Below are positions 13,728 through 21,553 of a stretch of DNA of 28,178 nucleotides, piece by piece. The position numbers and the translations under genes are program-made. Each line of letters starts with the position of its first letter. Position 1 is the stretch's first letter. Source of the stretch: CBDUVZ01 sp965370805 (GTDB taxonomy: Bacteria > Hydrothermota > Tepidihabitantia > Tepidihabitantales > Tepidihabitantaceae); NCBI GenBank assembly GCA_965370805.1, contig CBDUVZ010000026.1, positions 1-28,178 on the forward strand. The letters run 5' to 3'. The notes under the pieces are model-generated. The model was not told where the DNA came from and did not search any database. It saw nothing but the letters and a program-made list of their open reading frames with translations.

Positions 13728-14867
13728 ATGCGGATGAGGGCAACTCGACTGGCTCTGGTCATAGTCCTGCTGCTGTCCGGGCGGGTCGCCGCGTCCACGC
13801 CGCATTTGACGGGTTGGTACGAGAACCAGCTTTCGATTGTTGACTACAGAAGCGGATTGACTCTCCTTGACGAGAACGAGGTCAGGTTCAGCCTCGAAGC
13901 TTCCCCGCAATCGAACGTGAGGCTTTCGGCTTCTGTTCTGATTCAGGCATTCCACGGCGCGACGAAGTTCATGCTTGCAGACCTCGTACCGGACTGGGTT
14001 TCGGATTCGGTTCCTGACTCTGTGCTGCTCGCGAACAGGTTTGCGCTGGATCGCGCTTTCGTGTCCGCCCGGTGGAGCGGGTTCAATCTGAAGGTGGGCA
14101 AGCAGCCGCTTGCCTGGGGTACCGGGTACGTGTGGAATCCGACCGAAGTGATACCGGCCAAGTCCTTTCTTGACCCGGATTACGAGCGGGAAGGACAGAA
14201 CGCGATGCGGCTCGAAGCAACTTGGTTGGGCCCGGCGTTGCAGGCCTTCTTCCTGCCGGGTTCGGACTTCGGCCGGTCCCAGTACCTGCTGCGCGCCGAA
14301 TGGAATCTTGTCGGGTTTGACATGGGCATCACCGCGTGCCGCCGGCCGCTGACTGACGTTCTTGCCGGCAGGAACTGGACCGACTACTTGCTGGGCGGGC
14401 AGGCAAAGGGTGAGGTGTTCGGGCTGGGAGTGTGGTCTGAGGGAGCCTGCCACTGGTCAGAGGACAGCGTAGCGCTATCCTGGCAGGTGTGCGCCGGAAC
14501 CGACTACACTCTTGCTTGCAGGACCTATCTACTGCTGGAGTACTACCGCAGTTCGACGGGCGCGACCGGGGTCAGGGAGTATGACGCGGCAGCCTGGCGC
14601 CGGGCGGTGACCGCCGGCTCCGCTCTCGGGCGCGACTACGCCTTCGGGCTCGTGATGCAGCCTGTTCTGGGGTTCCATCAGGTGGGCGTCGGCGCGGTTG
14701 CCAACCTGAATGACTTTTCGGCGGTGGTGTTCCCGAGGATCCGGTTCGGTCCCGCCGACGACATCGACCTGGATTGCTACCTGCTGTTCAGCGTGGGCGG
14801 CGGCCGGACCGAGTTCGGAGGACCCGGCGTGAACGGTGGCGTTGTCCAGCTCACGTTCTACTTCTAG
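13728..14867 (+). CDS. Outer-membrane beta-barrel (porin-like) protein
   Basis: A 379-residue protein with a basic signal peptide (MRMRATRLALVIVLLLSGRVAAS) and a barrel body rich in alternating strands. The segment LKVGKQPLAWGTGYVWNPTE resembles the barrel-lining region of large bacterial porin-like proteins (DUF1302 or alginate-export style), and the last strand is GVVQLTFYF with the aromatic C-terminus typical of BAM substrates. ATG 13728 lies 7 bp after the previous stop; ATG 13734 is equally possible. It is the last gene before the hairpin terminator at 14942. It probably forms an outer-membrane channel; the substrate is unknown. Confidence 0.7.
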   Translation: MRMRATRLALVIVLLLSGRVAASTPHLTGWYENQLSIVDYRSGLTLLDENEVRFSLEASPQSNVRLSASVLIQAFHGATKFMLADLVPDWVSDSVPDSVLLANRFALDRAFVSARWSGFNLKVGKQPLAWGTGYVWNPTEVIPAKSFLDPDYEREGQNAMRLEATWLGPALQAFFLPGSDFGRSQYLLRAEWNLVGFDMGITACRRPLTDVLAGRNWTDYLLGGQAKGEVFGLGVWSEGACHWSEDSVALSWQVCAGTDYTLACRTYLLLEYYRSSTGATGVREYDAAAWRRAVTAGSALGRDYAFGLVMQPVLGFHQVGVGAVANLNDFSAVVFPRIRFGPADDIDLDCYLLFSVGGGRTEFGGPGVNGGVVQLTFYF

Positions 14868-14941
14868 GTCACGGTCATTCCGAGTCAGATACAATTGGAC
14901 GGTAAGGTAGTGTGATACGTTGTCGGGAGTCCGGCATGAAG

Positions 14942-14977
14942 AAGAGGGGCGGGAGTTACCCGCCCCTCTTTTCGTTT
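14942..14977 (+). terminator. Intrinsic terminator between convergent operons
   Basis: A perfect 12-bp stem, AAGAGGGGCGGG (14942-14953) / CCCGCCCCTCTT (14959-14970), with a 5-nt loop AGTTA. On the plus strand it is followed by TTCGTTT. It ends the barrel operon. On the minus strand the same hairpin follows the subtilase stop by 18 bp and probably works both ways, though the minus-side T-tract is poor. Confidence 0.85.
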
Positions 14978-14988
14978 CTGTCCGGTTT

Positions 14989-17706
14989 CTACTTGAGCAC
15001 GGCTGTCTTCTGGGCGAAGACCCCGGTCGGGGTGATGAGCTGGACCAGGTACACGCCGTTGGACAGCTTCTCACCGTCCAGCCGGAACCGGGCACGCTCG
15101 CCCAGGCTCACTTCCCGAGTCTGGCTGTCCGCCAGCCGGCCGTCGCTGGTGTAGGTCCGCAGTTCCACCCGGCCGCTGACCGGCGCAATGAACTCCACCA
15201 GCGCGCTGGAGCTGAACGGGTTGGGCGTGATGTGGAGCACGTAGGGCCGACTGTTTGGCGCCACCGGCGGCGATTCGGTCACTCCGGGCACCCGTTCCCC
15301 GAAGTAGTCGAATATCCTCCGAATCAGCGTCCACTTCTGCAGATACCGGGTGACCGAGTGGGCGATAGCCTCGAACGGCACCGAGAAGTAGACCAGGCCG
15401 TAGCCGTTCTTGTAGCGGACCATGCAGCTTACCGTGGTGTCACCGTAGTCTTTGAACCAGGCGCAACTGGTGCCGCCGTTTGTCGCCCGGATTCCGTCCA
15501 GCGACCGGCCATTGGCGGCCCCGCCGCCACCACCGGCAATCATCGTGTCGCCCTGGGTCAGCGGGTCTCCGACAAGCCCGACCAGGAACGGCTTGTTGGT
15601 TGACGGCTCGACGAACTCGGCGTGAAGGTAGTCTCTGAGGAAAGGGTTCAAGGGTTCGAGGGTTCGAGGGTTCAAGGTAGTGATATCCTGGGCGATGTTC
15701 TGGCCGGAGATGAGCAGGTTGCCGCCGCCGGTGAGGAAGCCGGTCAGATTTGTCTGGTCGGTCGCGGTCAGGGTGCTGGTGGAATCGTCGCCGGTGAACC
15801 AGATGACAATCGGGTAGTGGTTGAGCGTGTCGGCGGACGGGGAGCCGGATGCCTGCACTTCGTAGACGTCGTAGAGGATGCCGTTGGAGTCGCAGGCAGC
15901 GGTGTACCACTGTTCGTAGTCTTCGCCTTCGTCGTCGTCGACCAGCAGCACCCGCGGGTCACCGGAGATGGCGGTGAAGGCGGTGTCCGGCCAGGCCGGG
16001 TCAGGGCTGGCGGCGACCGCGAGCGAGAAGACGATTCGCTGGGGCGCGGCGCTGTCCGCCACCGTGATGACGAAAGAGTCGGCCGAGCAGTCGCCGCTGC
16101 CGCCGGCCGGGATGTCCGGGAAGGTGGCGGCGCTCTTCGTGATTGTCACGTCGGTGTTGCCGGTGGAAAGGGTGGCAGTGACGCCGGTGGCGGTCTGCCA
16201 GTTCTCGGCGTTCTGGTAGGTGACGATGAGCGCGGCGGTCTCGCCCGGGTCGGGCTTGCCGTTGCCATTGCCGCCGGCATCGTTGAACCGCCAGTCGGCC
16301 AGCCGCAGATCACAGTAGTAGAGCGGCAGGACTACGTTGGCCAGCGAGACCCGGCCGGCACCCAGCTTGCCTTGCGCGTAGAGAGGGTCGGGCATCGAAT
16401 CGCAGGCATCGTGCAGTATCTGGATTGCGGTCGCGTTTGAGGCGGTGTTATTGAATGACTTGATCCAGCAGGCGACCCCGGCCGCAAGCGGGGCGGACAT
16501 CGAAGTCCCGTCCATCGTGCCGTAGGAGCCACTGCGCTGGGAGATCGTGGTGTAGATACCATCACCGGGCGCGGCCACGTCGATCCAGGTGCCGTAGTTG
16601 GAGAAGGATGTCTTCATGTCGGTCAGGGACGACGCGGCGGTGTTCTCGACACCGCTGTAGCAGGCAGGATAGCGCCTGGCTTCGATACCGCTGTTGCCGG
16701 CTGAGCCGAAAAGCACGCAGCCTGAGTCCCAGGCATACTGGCATGCGGTGGCCATTGGTGGATACTGCGACGAACCACCGAAGCTCATCGAGATGGCCCA
16801 GACATTCAGCGGCACGGCGTAGTAGATCGAGGATATTGCGTAGGAAAGCGTAACGGTGCCACCACTGCCGCATTTCACCACCGGGGAACGGGTGTTCCAG
16901 GTTGCTCCGGCGACGCCGGTCGCGTTGTTGGTCACGGCATTGATGTTCCCCCAGCAGTGGGTGCCGTGGTTTTCCCCGGGGTTAGGCCTCGGGTCCGGGT
17001 CGTAGTAGCAAAAGTCCCAGCCGAGGACATCGTCGATGTATCCGTTGCCGTCCTGGTCGATGCCGTCCAGGTCACCGTCAGGCGGGGGCATGGTGTCAAA
17101 CCGGCCGTTGCCGTTGATGTCTTCCGGGCCGTTGATCCAGAGGTTATCCTGGATGTCAGGGTGGAGCCAGTCGCAGCCGTCGTCGATGACCAGGTTGAGC
17201 ACGGTTGTGTCGCCCTTGGCTATGCCCCAGGCAAACGGAGCACCGAGTTTGGCCAGATGCCACTGCCGGTCGTAGTCCGGGTCGTCGGGCAGTTCGTCCA
17301 GTTCCATCGCGCCGTTGGGACAGGCGTATTTCACGTCAGCCAAGGCTTCGTAGGATTCGGCCACCGGTGTGATATCCTGGCTAGCGTCGAACTGAATGGA
17401 GTACTGCAGATCGCAGCCGTGCTTGCGGGCCAGCGGGTCCGGGTCGGGATGTCCGTAGAGCTGCGTGATGTCGTTCACGTGCCAGCGCCGGCTGAGTTGA
17501 TCGAGGATTGGAACCCCGAACAGGGCTACCCCGTCTTTTTCGGACAGATTGACCTTGTCGCGCAATGTGGGGGACAGCTCGATGATGAGTTGTCCGGCAA
17601 CGTACTGCTCGCCGTCGGCGGCGGTAATCACCGGTCTCGTCGCGTCCGGGAACGCCAGACCGACGGTAATGGTGATGAGAATCAGAGTCAGGACTCTTGT
17701 CGTCAT
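14989..17706 (-). CDS. Secreted subtilisin-like serine protease (S8) with C-terminal sorting domain
   Basis: A 905-residue exported protease. A signal peptide (residues 1-20, ending LAFP) precedes a propeptide-like region (about 30-140). The S8 catalytic domain (about 145-450) shows Asp175 (LVIDDG), His247 (NHGTHC), oxyanion Asn338 (GSAGNSG) and Ser402 (DGTSMSAP). A Ca-binding-like D/N-rich insertion lies at 194-225 (GDLDGIDQDGNGYIDD). Beta-sandwich regions follow (about 460-560), then a glutamine-amidotransferase-like alpha/beta segment (VLLVDDDEGEDYEQWY, about 590-790). The end, about 825-905 (ITPNPFSSSALVEF ... GVYLVQL), is a T9SS-type C-terminal domain. AGGAGG before ATG 17706 fixes the start. 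The gene is monocistronic with its own promoter. Confidence 0.93.
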   Translation of the reverse strand: MTTRVLTLILITITVGLAFPDATRPVITAADGEQYVAGQLIIELSPTLRDKVNLSEKDGVALFGVPILDQLSRRWHVNDITQLYGHPDPDPLARKHGCDLQYSIQFDASQDITPVAESYEALADVKYACPNGAMELDELPDDPDYDRQWHLAKLGAPFAWGIAKGDTTVLNLVIDDGCDWLHPDIQDNLWINGPEDINGNGRFDTMPPPDGDLDGIDQDGNGYIDDVLGWDFCYYDPDPRPNPGENHGTHCWGNINAVTNNATGVAGATWNTRSPVVKCGSGGTVTLSYAISSIYYAVPLNVWAISMSFGGSSQYPPMATACQYAWDSGCVLFGSAGNSGIEARRYPACYSGVENTAASSLTDMKTSFSNYGTWIDVAAPGDGIYTTISQRSGSYGTMDGTSMSAPLAAGVACWIKSFNNTASNATAIQILHDACDSMPDPLYAQGKLGAGRVSLANVVLPLYYCDLRLADWRFNDAGGNGNGKPDPGETAALIVTYQNAENWQTATGVTATLSTGNTDVTITKSAATFPDIPAGGSGDCSADSFVITVADSAAPQRIVFSLAVAASPDPAWPDTAFTAISGDPRVLLVDDDEGEDYEQWYTAACDSNGILYDVYEVQASGSPSADTLNHYPIVIWFTGDDSTSTLTATDQTNLTGFLTGGGNLLISGQNIAQDITTLNPRTLEPLNPFLRDYLHAEFVEPSTNKPFLVGLVGDPLTQGDTMIAGGGGGAANGRSLDGIRATNGGTSCAWFKDYGDTTVSCMVRYKNGYGLVYFSVPFEAIAHSVTRYLQKWTLIRRIFDYFGERVPGVTESPPVAPNSRPYVLHITPNPFSSSALVEFIAPVSGRVELRTYTSDGRLADSQTREVSLGERARFRLDGEKLSNGVYLVQLITPTGVFAQKTAVLK
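15644..15677. repeat. 8-bp microsatellite inside the subtilase gene
   Basis: Four consecutive copies of GGGTTCRA (15644-15675) plus GG. Read on the minus strand it encodes LNPRTLEPLNP in the protease. Three added units equal 24 bp, so growth from one unit to four keeps the frame. Confidence 0.8.
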
Positions 17707-17754
17707 CAGATGCCTCCTGAGGTATTGTCGATTGCTATCCTTGGACCGTCAGAA

Positions 17755-17783
17755 ATCATAGAACAGCAGACCAGCGCTGTCAA
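17755..17783 (-). promoter_or_regulatory. Promoter of the subtilase gene
   Basis: On the minus strand TTGACA (17783-17778), a 17-bp spacer and TATGAT (17760-17755). Predicted start near 17748, leaving a leader of about 42 nt that carries AGGAGG. Confidence 0.65.
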
Positions 17784-17813
17784 TCATGAGCGGCTGCTTC
17801 CTTGAAAGCCGGC

Positions 17814-18758
17814 CTATTGCCCGGGGATATTGATGAATACATCCCGGTCGTCGGATTCGAAGCAGTCCAGCCGTTCGAAATCCATACCGAACTCATCATC
17901 GAGTGCGGTGGCGATTTCTTCCAGTAGCTTATCAATCAGGGCGCCGTACTTGATATTGAACTCATCGTTGGGCCCGCCCAGTACTTCATTGTCCTCGTTC
18001 ACATAGCCCAGGCCGGCCAGCAGGTTGAGGATTTCCCCGCCCTTTTCCTCGTCGTCGCAGAACACGGTTACTTCGTAGGCGATGCGTTCGGACAGGTCCG
18101 GTGAATTGAAGGGCAGGGCGATGTAGATGTCGTGGTCATCGGAATCGAACGACTGGTAATGGTTGAGGTCGATATCGTACTCTTCTTCGATGAGTTCCGA
18201 AATCTCGTCGATGTAGGCCTCCGGCGCCCCGCCCCACTTGATGTTGTACTCGTAGCCGGGGTCCTCCCCGAGGATGTCGTTGCCGTCGTTGGTGTAGCCC
18301 AGGTCCTCGATCATACCCATGATATCGACGCCATTGTCCTCGTCGTCGGTGAAGACAGTCACCTCGAACGCGTCGCGGTCGGGCAGTTCGTCGGGGTCGA
18401 CCGGCAGATTGATGAACACATCGTAGTCGTCCGATTCGAACTCGTGGAGACGGCTCAGTTTGACGTCGTGGTTCCGTTCGACCAGGGCGGCAATCTCCTC
18501 AATGTAGACGGTTGGTGCCGCACCCCACTTGATGTTGAACTCGTCGTTAGGGTCGGGCATCAGTTCGTTCTCGTAGTTCTCGAATCCACGTCCCTCCAGT
18601 TCTTCGAGCAGCAGCGCACCGCTGTACGAGTTGTCGGTGAAGACGACCACCCGGAGTTCGGACTTGGGGACACCGGAGATGATGACGTACTTCGTGACAC
18701 AGCCGGTGAGCAGCAGTCCGGCCGTGAGGGCGAGTCCAAGCAATCTGGCTTTCTGCAC
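17814..18758 (-). CDS. Acidic lipoprotein with three tandem LytR_C-like repeats
   Basis: A 314-residue lipoprotein. The signal MQKARLLGLALTAGLLLTGC ends in a lipobox with Cys20. Three homologous repeats follow at residues 35-127, 131-224 and 228-314, spaced 96-97 residues apart. Each has the pattern hhVxVFTDD...G..ILxxLxxLGY......NIKWG....YIxEIxxLIEEEYDIDL....FxSDDxDVFINLP. The beta-alpha-beta pattern ending in a D-V/I-hydrophobic strand resembles the LytR C-terminal domain (LytR_C), but each copy is very rich in Asp and Glu. The start is GTG 18758 behind AAGGAGG; the frame is open upstream to 19220 but there it only shadows the neighbouring gene. It is the last gene of a three-gene envelope operon. 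The function is unknown; a peptidoglycan- or metal-binding role is conceivable. Confidence 0.78.
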   Translation of the reverse strand: MQKARLLGLALTAGLLLTGCVTKYVIISGVPKSELRVVVFTDNSYSGALLLEELEGRGFENYENELMPDPNDEFNIKWGAAPTVYIEEIAALVERNHDVKLSRLHEFESDDYDVFINLPVDPDELPDRDAFEVTVFTDDEDNGVDIMGMIEDLGYTNDGNDILGEDPGYEYNIKWGGAPEAYIDEISELIEEEYDIDLNHYQSFDSDDHDIYIALPFNSPDLSERIAYEVTVFCDDEEKGGEILNLLAGLGYVNEDNEVLGGPNDEFNIKYGALIDKLLEEIATALDDEFGMDFERLDCFESDDRDVFINIPGQ

Positions 18759-18825
18759 TGTTCCTCCTTTTCCCTTACCCGTCCTTGGACTATCTGATGG
18801 CGCATTGGTCGGACTCACTCGGATA

Positions 18826-18846
18826 CCCTCTTCCATCGAGAGAGGG
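18826..18846. repeat. Hairpin repeat between two lipoprotein genes
   Basis: CCCTCT (18826-18831) pairs with AGAGGG (18841-18846) inside a CCCTCTTCCATCGAGAGAGG block. It resembles the widespread CCCTCTCCC...GGGAGAGGG intergenic repeat type. It sits in the 106-bp gap between the two lipoprotein genes and could attenuate or stabilise the transcript. Confidence 0.45.
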
Positions 18847-18864
18847 GTGGGGCGAGGGTTTCGT

Positions 18865-19494
18865 TCATTCCGGAGCGGGACCGATTCGATACTCGGCCAG
18901 GACTTGCTCTTCGGTGCCGGTGACGCGCTTGACCAGGCCGACGCCCGGGGCCAGCCATTCGGTGTACGCGACAGCGGTTGAGTCGAATTCCCGAACCTCC
19001 TCCGTGAAATCGACCCGATAGCAGTCATGGAACGTGCCGGCCGGAGTCGGGACGCTGTCGATTCCGGAGACCCGGGCCGCCAGTTTGTGGTAGTAGAACA
19101 CGGTATCGGTGCCGAGCACCACGATAGTGTCCGAGAATTCCTCTTCCCAGGTGTTTCCTTCGACGAGCGGGAGGAGGTAGACGAGCCGGTAGCGTTGTTC
19201 GAGAATGTAGTCCCGGCCACTGACGTTCACGGTCCGGAGAAAGAACTTCTGGATCCGTGTTGGTTGCTTGTGCCAGAAGGTCGGGGCGAAGTCCACGGCG
19301 ACGATAGTGGCGGTCCGGCCGCCCACGGAGCTGTCGCCAAGCACTTCGACGTAGGTGGTGTCCGTGCCCAGCAGGTATTTCCACTGGCTTTGCCGGGCAA
19401 GCGGGAAATAGTCCTGGCTTGAGCGGTGCACCAGCATGTCGGTGCAGGACAGCGACAGCAGGATTGCGAGTAGCAGCGGCGCCCTAGAATACAT
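18865..19494 (-). CDS. Lipoprotein of unknown function
   Basis: A 209-residue protein with a lipoprotein signal (MYSRAPLLLAILLSLSC, lipobox LSLSC, Cys17). The body is mainly beta strands: YFPLARQSQWKYLLGTDTTYVEVLG, RTATIVAVDFAP, VSGRDYILEQRYRLVYLLPLVEGNTWEEEF, PAGTFHDCYRVDF and EWLAPGVGLVKRVTG. The last two are typical of periplasmic beta-sheet proteins of the DUF3108/TapB type. ATG 19494 overlaps the stop of the upstream barrel gene by 11 bases (the TATGTATTCTAG region), so translation is coupled. It is probably anchored to the outer membrane and acts with the barrel and the triple-repeat lipoprotein. Confidence 0.72.
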   Translation of the reverse strand: MYSRAPLLLAILLSLSCTDMLVHRSSQDYFPLARQSQWKYLLGTDTTYVEVLGDSSVGGRTATIVAVDFAPTFWHKQPTRIQKFFLRTVNVSGRDYILEQRYRLVYLLPLVEGNTWEEEFSDTIVVLGTDTVFYYHKLAARVSGIDSVPTPAGTFHDCYRVDFTEEVREFDSTAVAYTEWLAPGVGLVKRVTGTEEQVLAEYRIGPAPE

Positions 19495-19999
19495 ATGCCA
19501 CCCCGGCGCGGACCGAGAGTATCTGGTTCACAACCAGGCGGGTGAAACCGCCCTGTCCGTTTTCCAAGAGCAGGTTATCGAGGACTCCGATGGAGAGACG
19601 GCTCTTGCCGACATTCTGAACGAAGCCGATTCCAAGAAGACCGGTGCCGACGGAACCTTTCTCTCTGCCGGTTTCGAAGGACCGCTCGGCGAATCCGTAG
19701 CCGCCACCGCCGAGTACTTCAATCCCCCAGTCGGACTGCCGGAGGAACTGGTAGCCGCATGAGAGCGAAACCTGGTGCAATGCGAACCGATACGGGCTGC
19801 CCTGCAGTCCGGGCAGGCTGGTATAGTCGTAGCCGGCAGCGAGCCGGACCGGCCCGGTCGAGTATCCAAGGCAGCAGCCCACCCGGGCGCTGGATGAATG
19901 ATTGCGACCGGCCCCGGCGACCGGAAAGACCCCGGCCACATGGCCACCGGCATCAAAGCTGCCGATGAGAAGAACCGCGGCTGCCAAGGCAGAAATCAC
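19484..19999 (-). CDS. Small outer-membrane beta-barrel protein, first gene of the envelope operon
   Basis: A 171-residue exported barrel protein. The signal peptide (MISALAAAVLLIGSFDAGG) is followed by glycine/aromatic strands (GCCLGYSTGPVRLAAGYDYT, HQVSLSCGYQFL, WGIEVLGGGGYGF, GTGLLGIGFV) and a C-terminal strand ending RAGVAYVF, with the terminal Phe expected of BAM substrates. GTG 19999 is chosen because it coincides with the predicted transcript start of the promoter at 20006-20033, giving a leaderless mRNA; the in-frame TTG at 20005 directly abuts the -10 box. It is followed by an overlapping lipoprotein gene. The substrate or role is unknown. Confidence 0.7.
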   Translation of the reverse strand: MISALAAAVLLIGSFDAGGHVAGVFPVAGAGRNHSSSARVGCCLGYSTGPVRLAAGYDYTSLPGLQGSPYRFALHQVSLSCGYQFLRQSDWGIEVLGGGGYGFAERSFETGREKGSVGTGLLGIGFVQNVGKSRLSIGVLDNLLLENGQGGFTRLVVNQILSVRAGVAYVF

Positions 20000-20005
20000 A
20001 GACAA

Positions 20006-20033
20006 ACTGTAGGCGGTTGCTGCAGGCTGTCAA
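20006..20033 (-). promoter_or_regulatory. Promoter of the barrel/lipoprotein operon
   Basis: On the minus strand TTGACA (20033-20028), a 16-bp spacer and TACAGT (20011-20006). The predicted start (19999-19998) is at the GTG start codon. It begins 5 bp after the nadA stop. Confidence 0.65.
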
Positions 20034-20037
20034 GGAA

Positions 20038-20955
20038 TCACCGGCCGGGCCGGTTGGCGGCTACCATTCGCTCGATGGCGATTCTGGCCCGGTCCGCGAC
20101 GGAATCCGGGATGACTAGTTCCTCGATTTCCCCGGCCAGCGCCCGGCGGACCTTTTCCAGGGTGGTGCGCTTCATGTTCCGGCAAATGGCGGTGCGCCTG
20201 AGTGGGTAGCATTGGTTGTCGGGGAAATCCCGCAGAACACGGTCGCACATCCCGGATTCGGTACCGAGGACCATCTCCCGGTGTTTCGCCGCGAGCTTCA
20301 GCATCCCGCCGGTCGAGGCCACATAGTCGGACATTTTCAGAATCTCCCGCGGGCATTCCGGATGGGAGACCAGCACTGCATCCGGGTGTTCTTTGCGTGC
20401 CCTTGCGATGTCCTGCCCGGTGAAGAAGGCGTGGACGTAGCAGAAACCCTCCCACGGCAGTATTTCGCGCCCGGTCATCCGGGCGACATAGTCGGCGAGG
20501 TTCCGGTCCGGCACGAAGAGGATGCGCCGGTCACCGGGGATTGATTCGACCACCCTGGTTGCATTGGCCGAAGTGCAACAGATGTCGGACTCGGCCTTCA
20601 CATCGGCAGGCGTATTGACATAGGCGACCACACACACATCACCCAGCGTCTGTTTCTTCTTCCGCAGGGCCGGGCCGCTGATCATGTCGGCCATCTCGCA
20701 CCCGGCTTCCGGGTCGGGAAGGACGACGCGTGAATCCGGGCTCAGGAGCTTGGCAGTCTCGGCCATGAACCTGACGCCACAGAATACGATGAATCGAGAC
20801 TGCGTCGCGGCGGCTCTGCGTGCCAGGTCCAGGGAGTCGCCGATGAAGTCCGCCACCTCGAAGATGTCCACCGGCTGGTAGTTGTGGGCAAGGACGATGG
20901 CTTTCTGTTCCTGCTTGAGCCGCCGGATTTCGGCGATGAGGTCCTGGTTGTTCAC
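20038..20955 (-). CDS. nadA: Quinolinate synthase
   Basis: A 305-residue [4Fe-4S] enzyme condensing iminoaspartate (from L-aspartate oxidase) with dihydroxyacetone phosphate to quinolinate in de novo NAD synthesis. Family signatures are IVLAHNYQPVDIFEVADFIGDS at residues 20-41, IVFCGVRFMAE with Cys59, ICCTSANA with Cys127, the HPECP segment, GTESGM, and AICRNMKRTTLEKV with Cys258; Cys59, Cys127 and Cys258 are the expected cluster ligands. The open frame extends to 21129 but that part only shadows the upstream gene. GTG 20955 is the start, overlapping the upstream stop as GTGA, which implies translational coupling. No nadB or nadC lies nearby. Confidence 0.96.
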   Translation of the reverse strand: MNNQDLIAEIRRLKQEQKAIVLAHNYQPVDIFEVADFIGDSLDLARRAAATQSRFIVFCGVRFMAETAKLLSPDSRVVLPDPEAGCEMADMISGPALRKKKQTLGDVCVVAYVNTPADVKAESDICCTSANATRVVESIPGDRRILFVPDRNLADYVARMTGREILPWEGFCYVHAFFTGQDIARARKEHPDAVLVSHPECPREILKMSDYVASTGGMLKLAAKHREMVLGTESGMCDRVLRDFPDNQCYPLRRTAICRNMKRTTLEKVRRALAGEIEELVIPDSVADRARIAIERMVAANRPGR

Positions 20956-21455
20956 GGCCGGCGTCGGTTTCGGGGTTTCGGGCGGCCGGCCGGGTATCGA
21001 CGCGACCCGGTCTGCGGCTGCCGAATCCGGTCTGATTCTGTGGGCTGCCAGGCCGAGGTTTCGTCGAGCAGGTGGACGACGTCGATGCCGTCCCTGGCCA
21101 GTTCGTCGCCGATGATGCGGCGGTGGCATCTCCGGGGGGTGCGTTCGGCGCAGAGGATGCAGCAGACACGCTTTTCGAGTTTGCTCCGGATGACGCCGAA
21201 CCAGTGCTTGAAGCTATCCGTGGCCATCCAGGCCCGGTAGTCCCGGTCGCGCGGGCCGCCCAGCTCATTGCCCAGGAACACGTAGCTGATGCCCTGCGCC
21301 GAGCAGAGAGAATCGAGTCCGCCGCGAGTGAAGTGTTCCTCGCCGGACTCCGGGACCCGCCGGACGTCGAACAGGACTTCGATTCCGTACTTGATCAGTA
21401 TCCGGGTGAAGTCGTGTCGGTCCCGATGGTCGGTGCCGAGGGTGTACGTTCTCAT
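20952..21455 (-). CDS. DUF488 domain protein
   Basis: A 167-residue protein of the DUF488 family. Characteristic parts are MRTYTLGTDHRDRHDFTRILIKYGIEVLFDVRRVPES, SYVFLGNELGG and CCILCAERTPRRCHRRIIGDELARDGIDVVHL, the last matching the family's Cys-x-Glu...Pro...Cys-His-Arg signature. The biochemical role of DUF488 is not established; the conserved Cys/His/Arg cluster suggests a ligand or nucleic-acid-related site. The C-terminal 35 residues are Arg/Pro-rich and may be a non-conserved tail. Its stop overlaps the nadA start by four bases. ATG 21455 has no clear ribosome-binding site. It lies 60 bp after scpA, with interspersed repeat DNA in the gap. Confidence 0.86.
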   Translation of the reverse strand: MRTYTLGTDHRDRHDFTRILIKYGIEVLFDVRRVPESGEEHFTRGGLDSLCSAQGISYVFLGNELGGPRDRDYRAWMATDSFKHWFGVIRSKLEKRVCCILCAERTPRRCHRRIIGDELARDGIDVVHLLDETSAWQPTESDRIRQPQTGSRRYPAGRPKPRNRRRP

Positions 21456-21479
21456 GTCAAAAGGCCGTCGTCACAATTA

Positions 21480-21553
21480 CGGATTTCAAACGCCGAATTC
21501 CATATCGGCCATTCCTCATTCTACGCTCTCCGTTTTTGCTTCTGCCTTTTCCT
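21480..21553 (-). repeat. Interspersed gene-border repeat, copy a
   Basis: On the minus strand it reads AAGGCAGAAGCAAAAACGG, then GTAGAATGAGGAATGG, then a GGAATTCGGCGTTTGAAATC segment. It covers the last codons and the stop of scpA (TGA inside GAATGAGGAA, 21512-21521) and part of the spacer to DUF488. Confidence 0.6.

Noticed and set aside
18759..19220. N-terminal extension of the triple-repeat lipoprotein
   Set aside because: The residues are Ser/Arg/Pro-rich and antiphase to a good lipoprotein gene. The real start is GTG 18758 with AAGGAGG and a lipobox signal peptide.
20956..21129. N-terminal extension of nadA
   Set aside because: It overlaps DUF488 in another frame and is His/Arg/Pro-rich. 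NadA homology begins just after GTG 20955.
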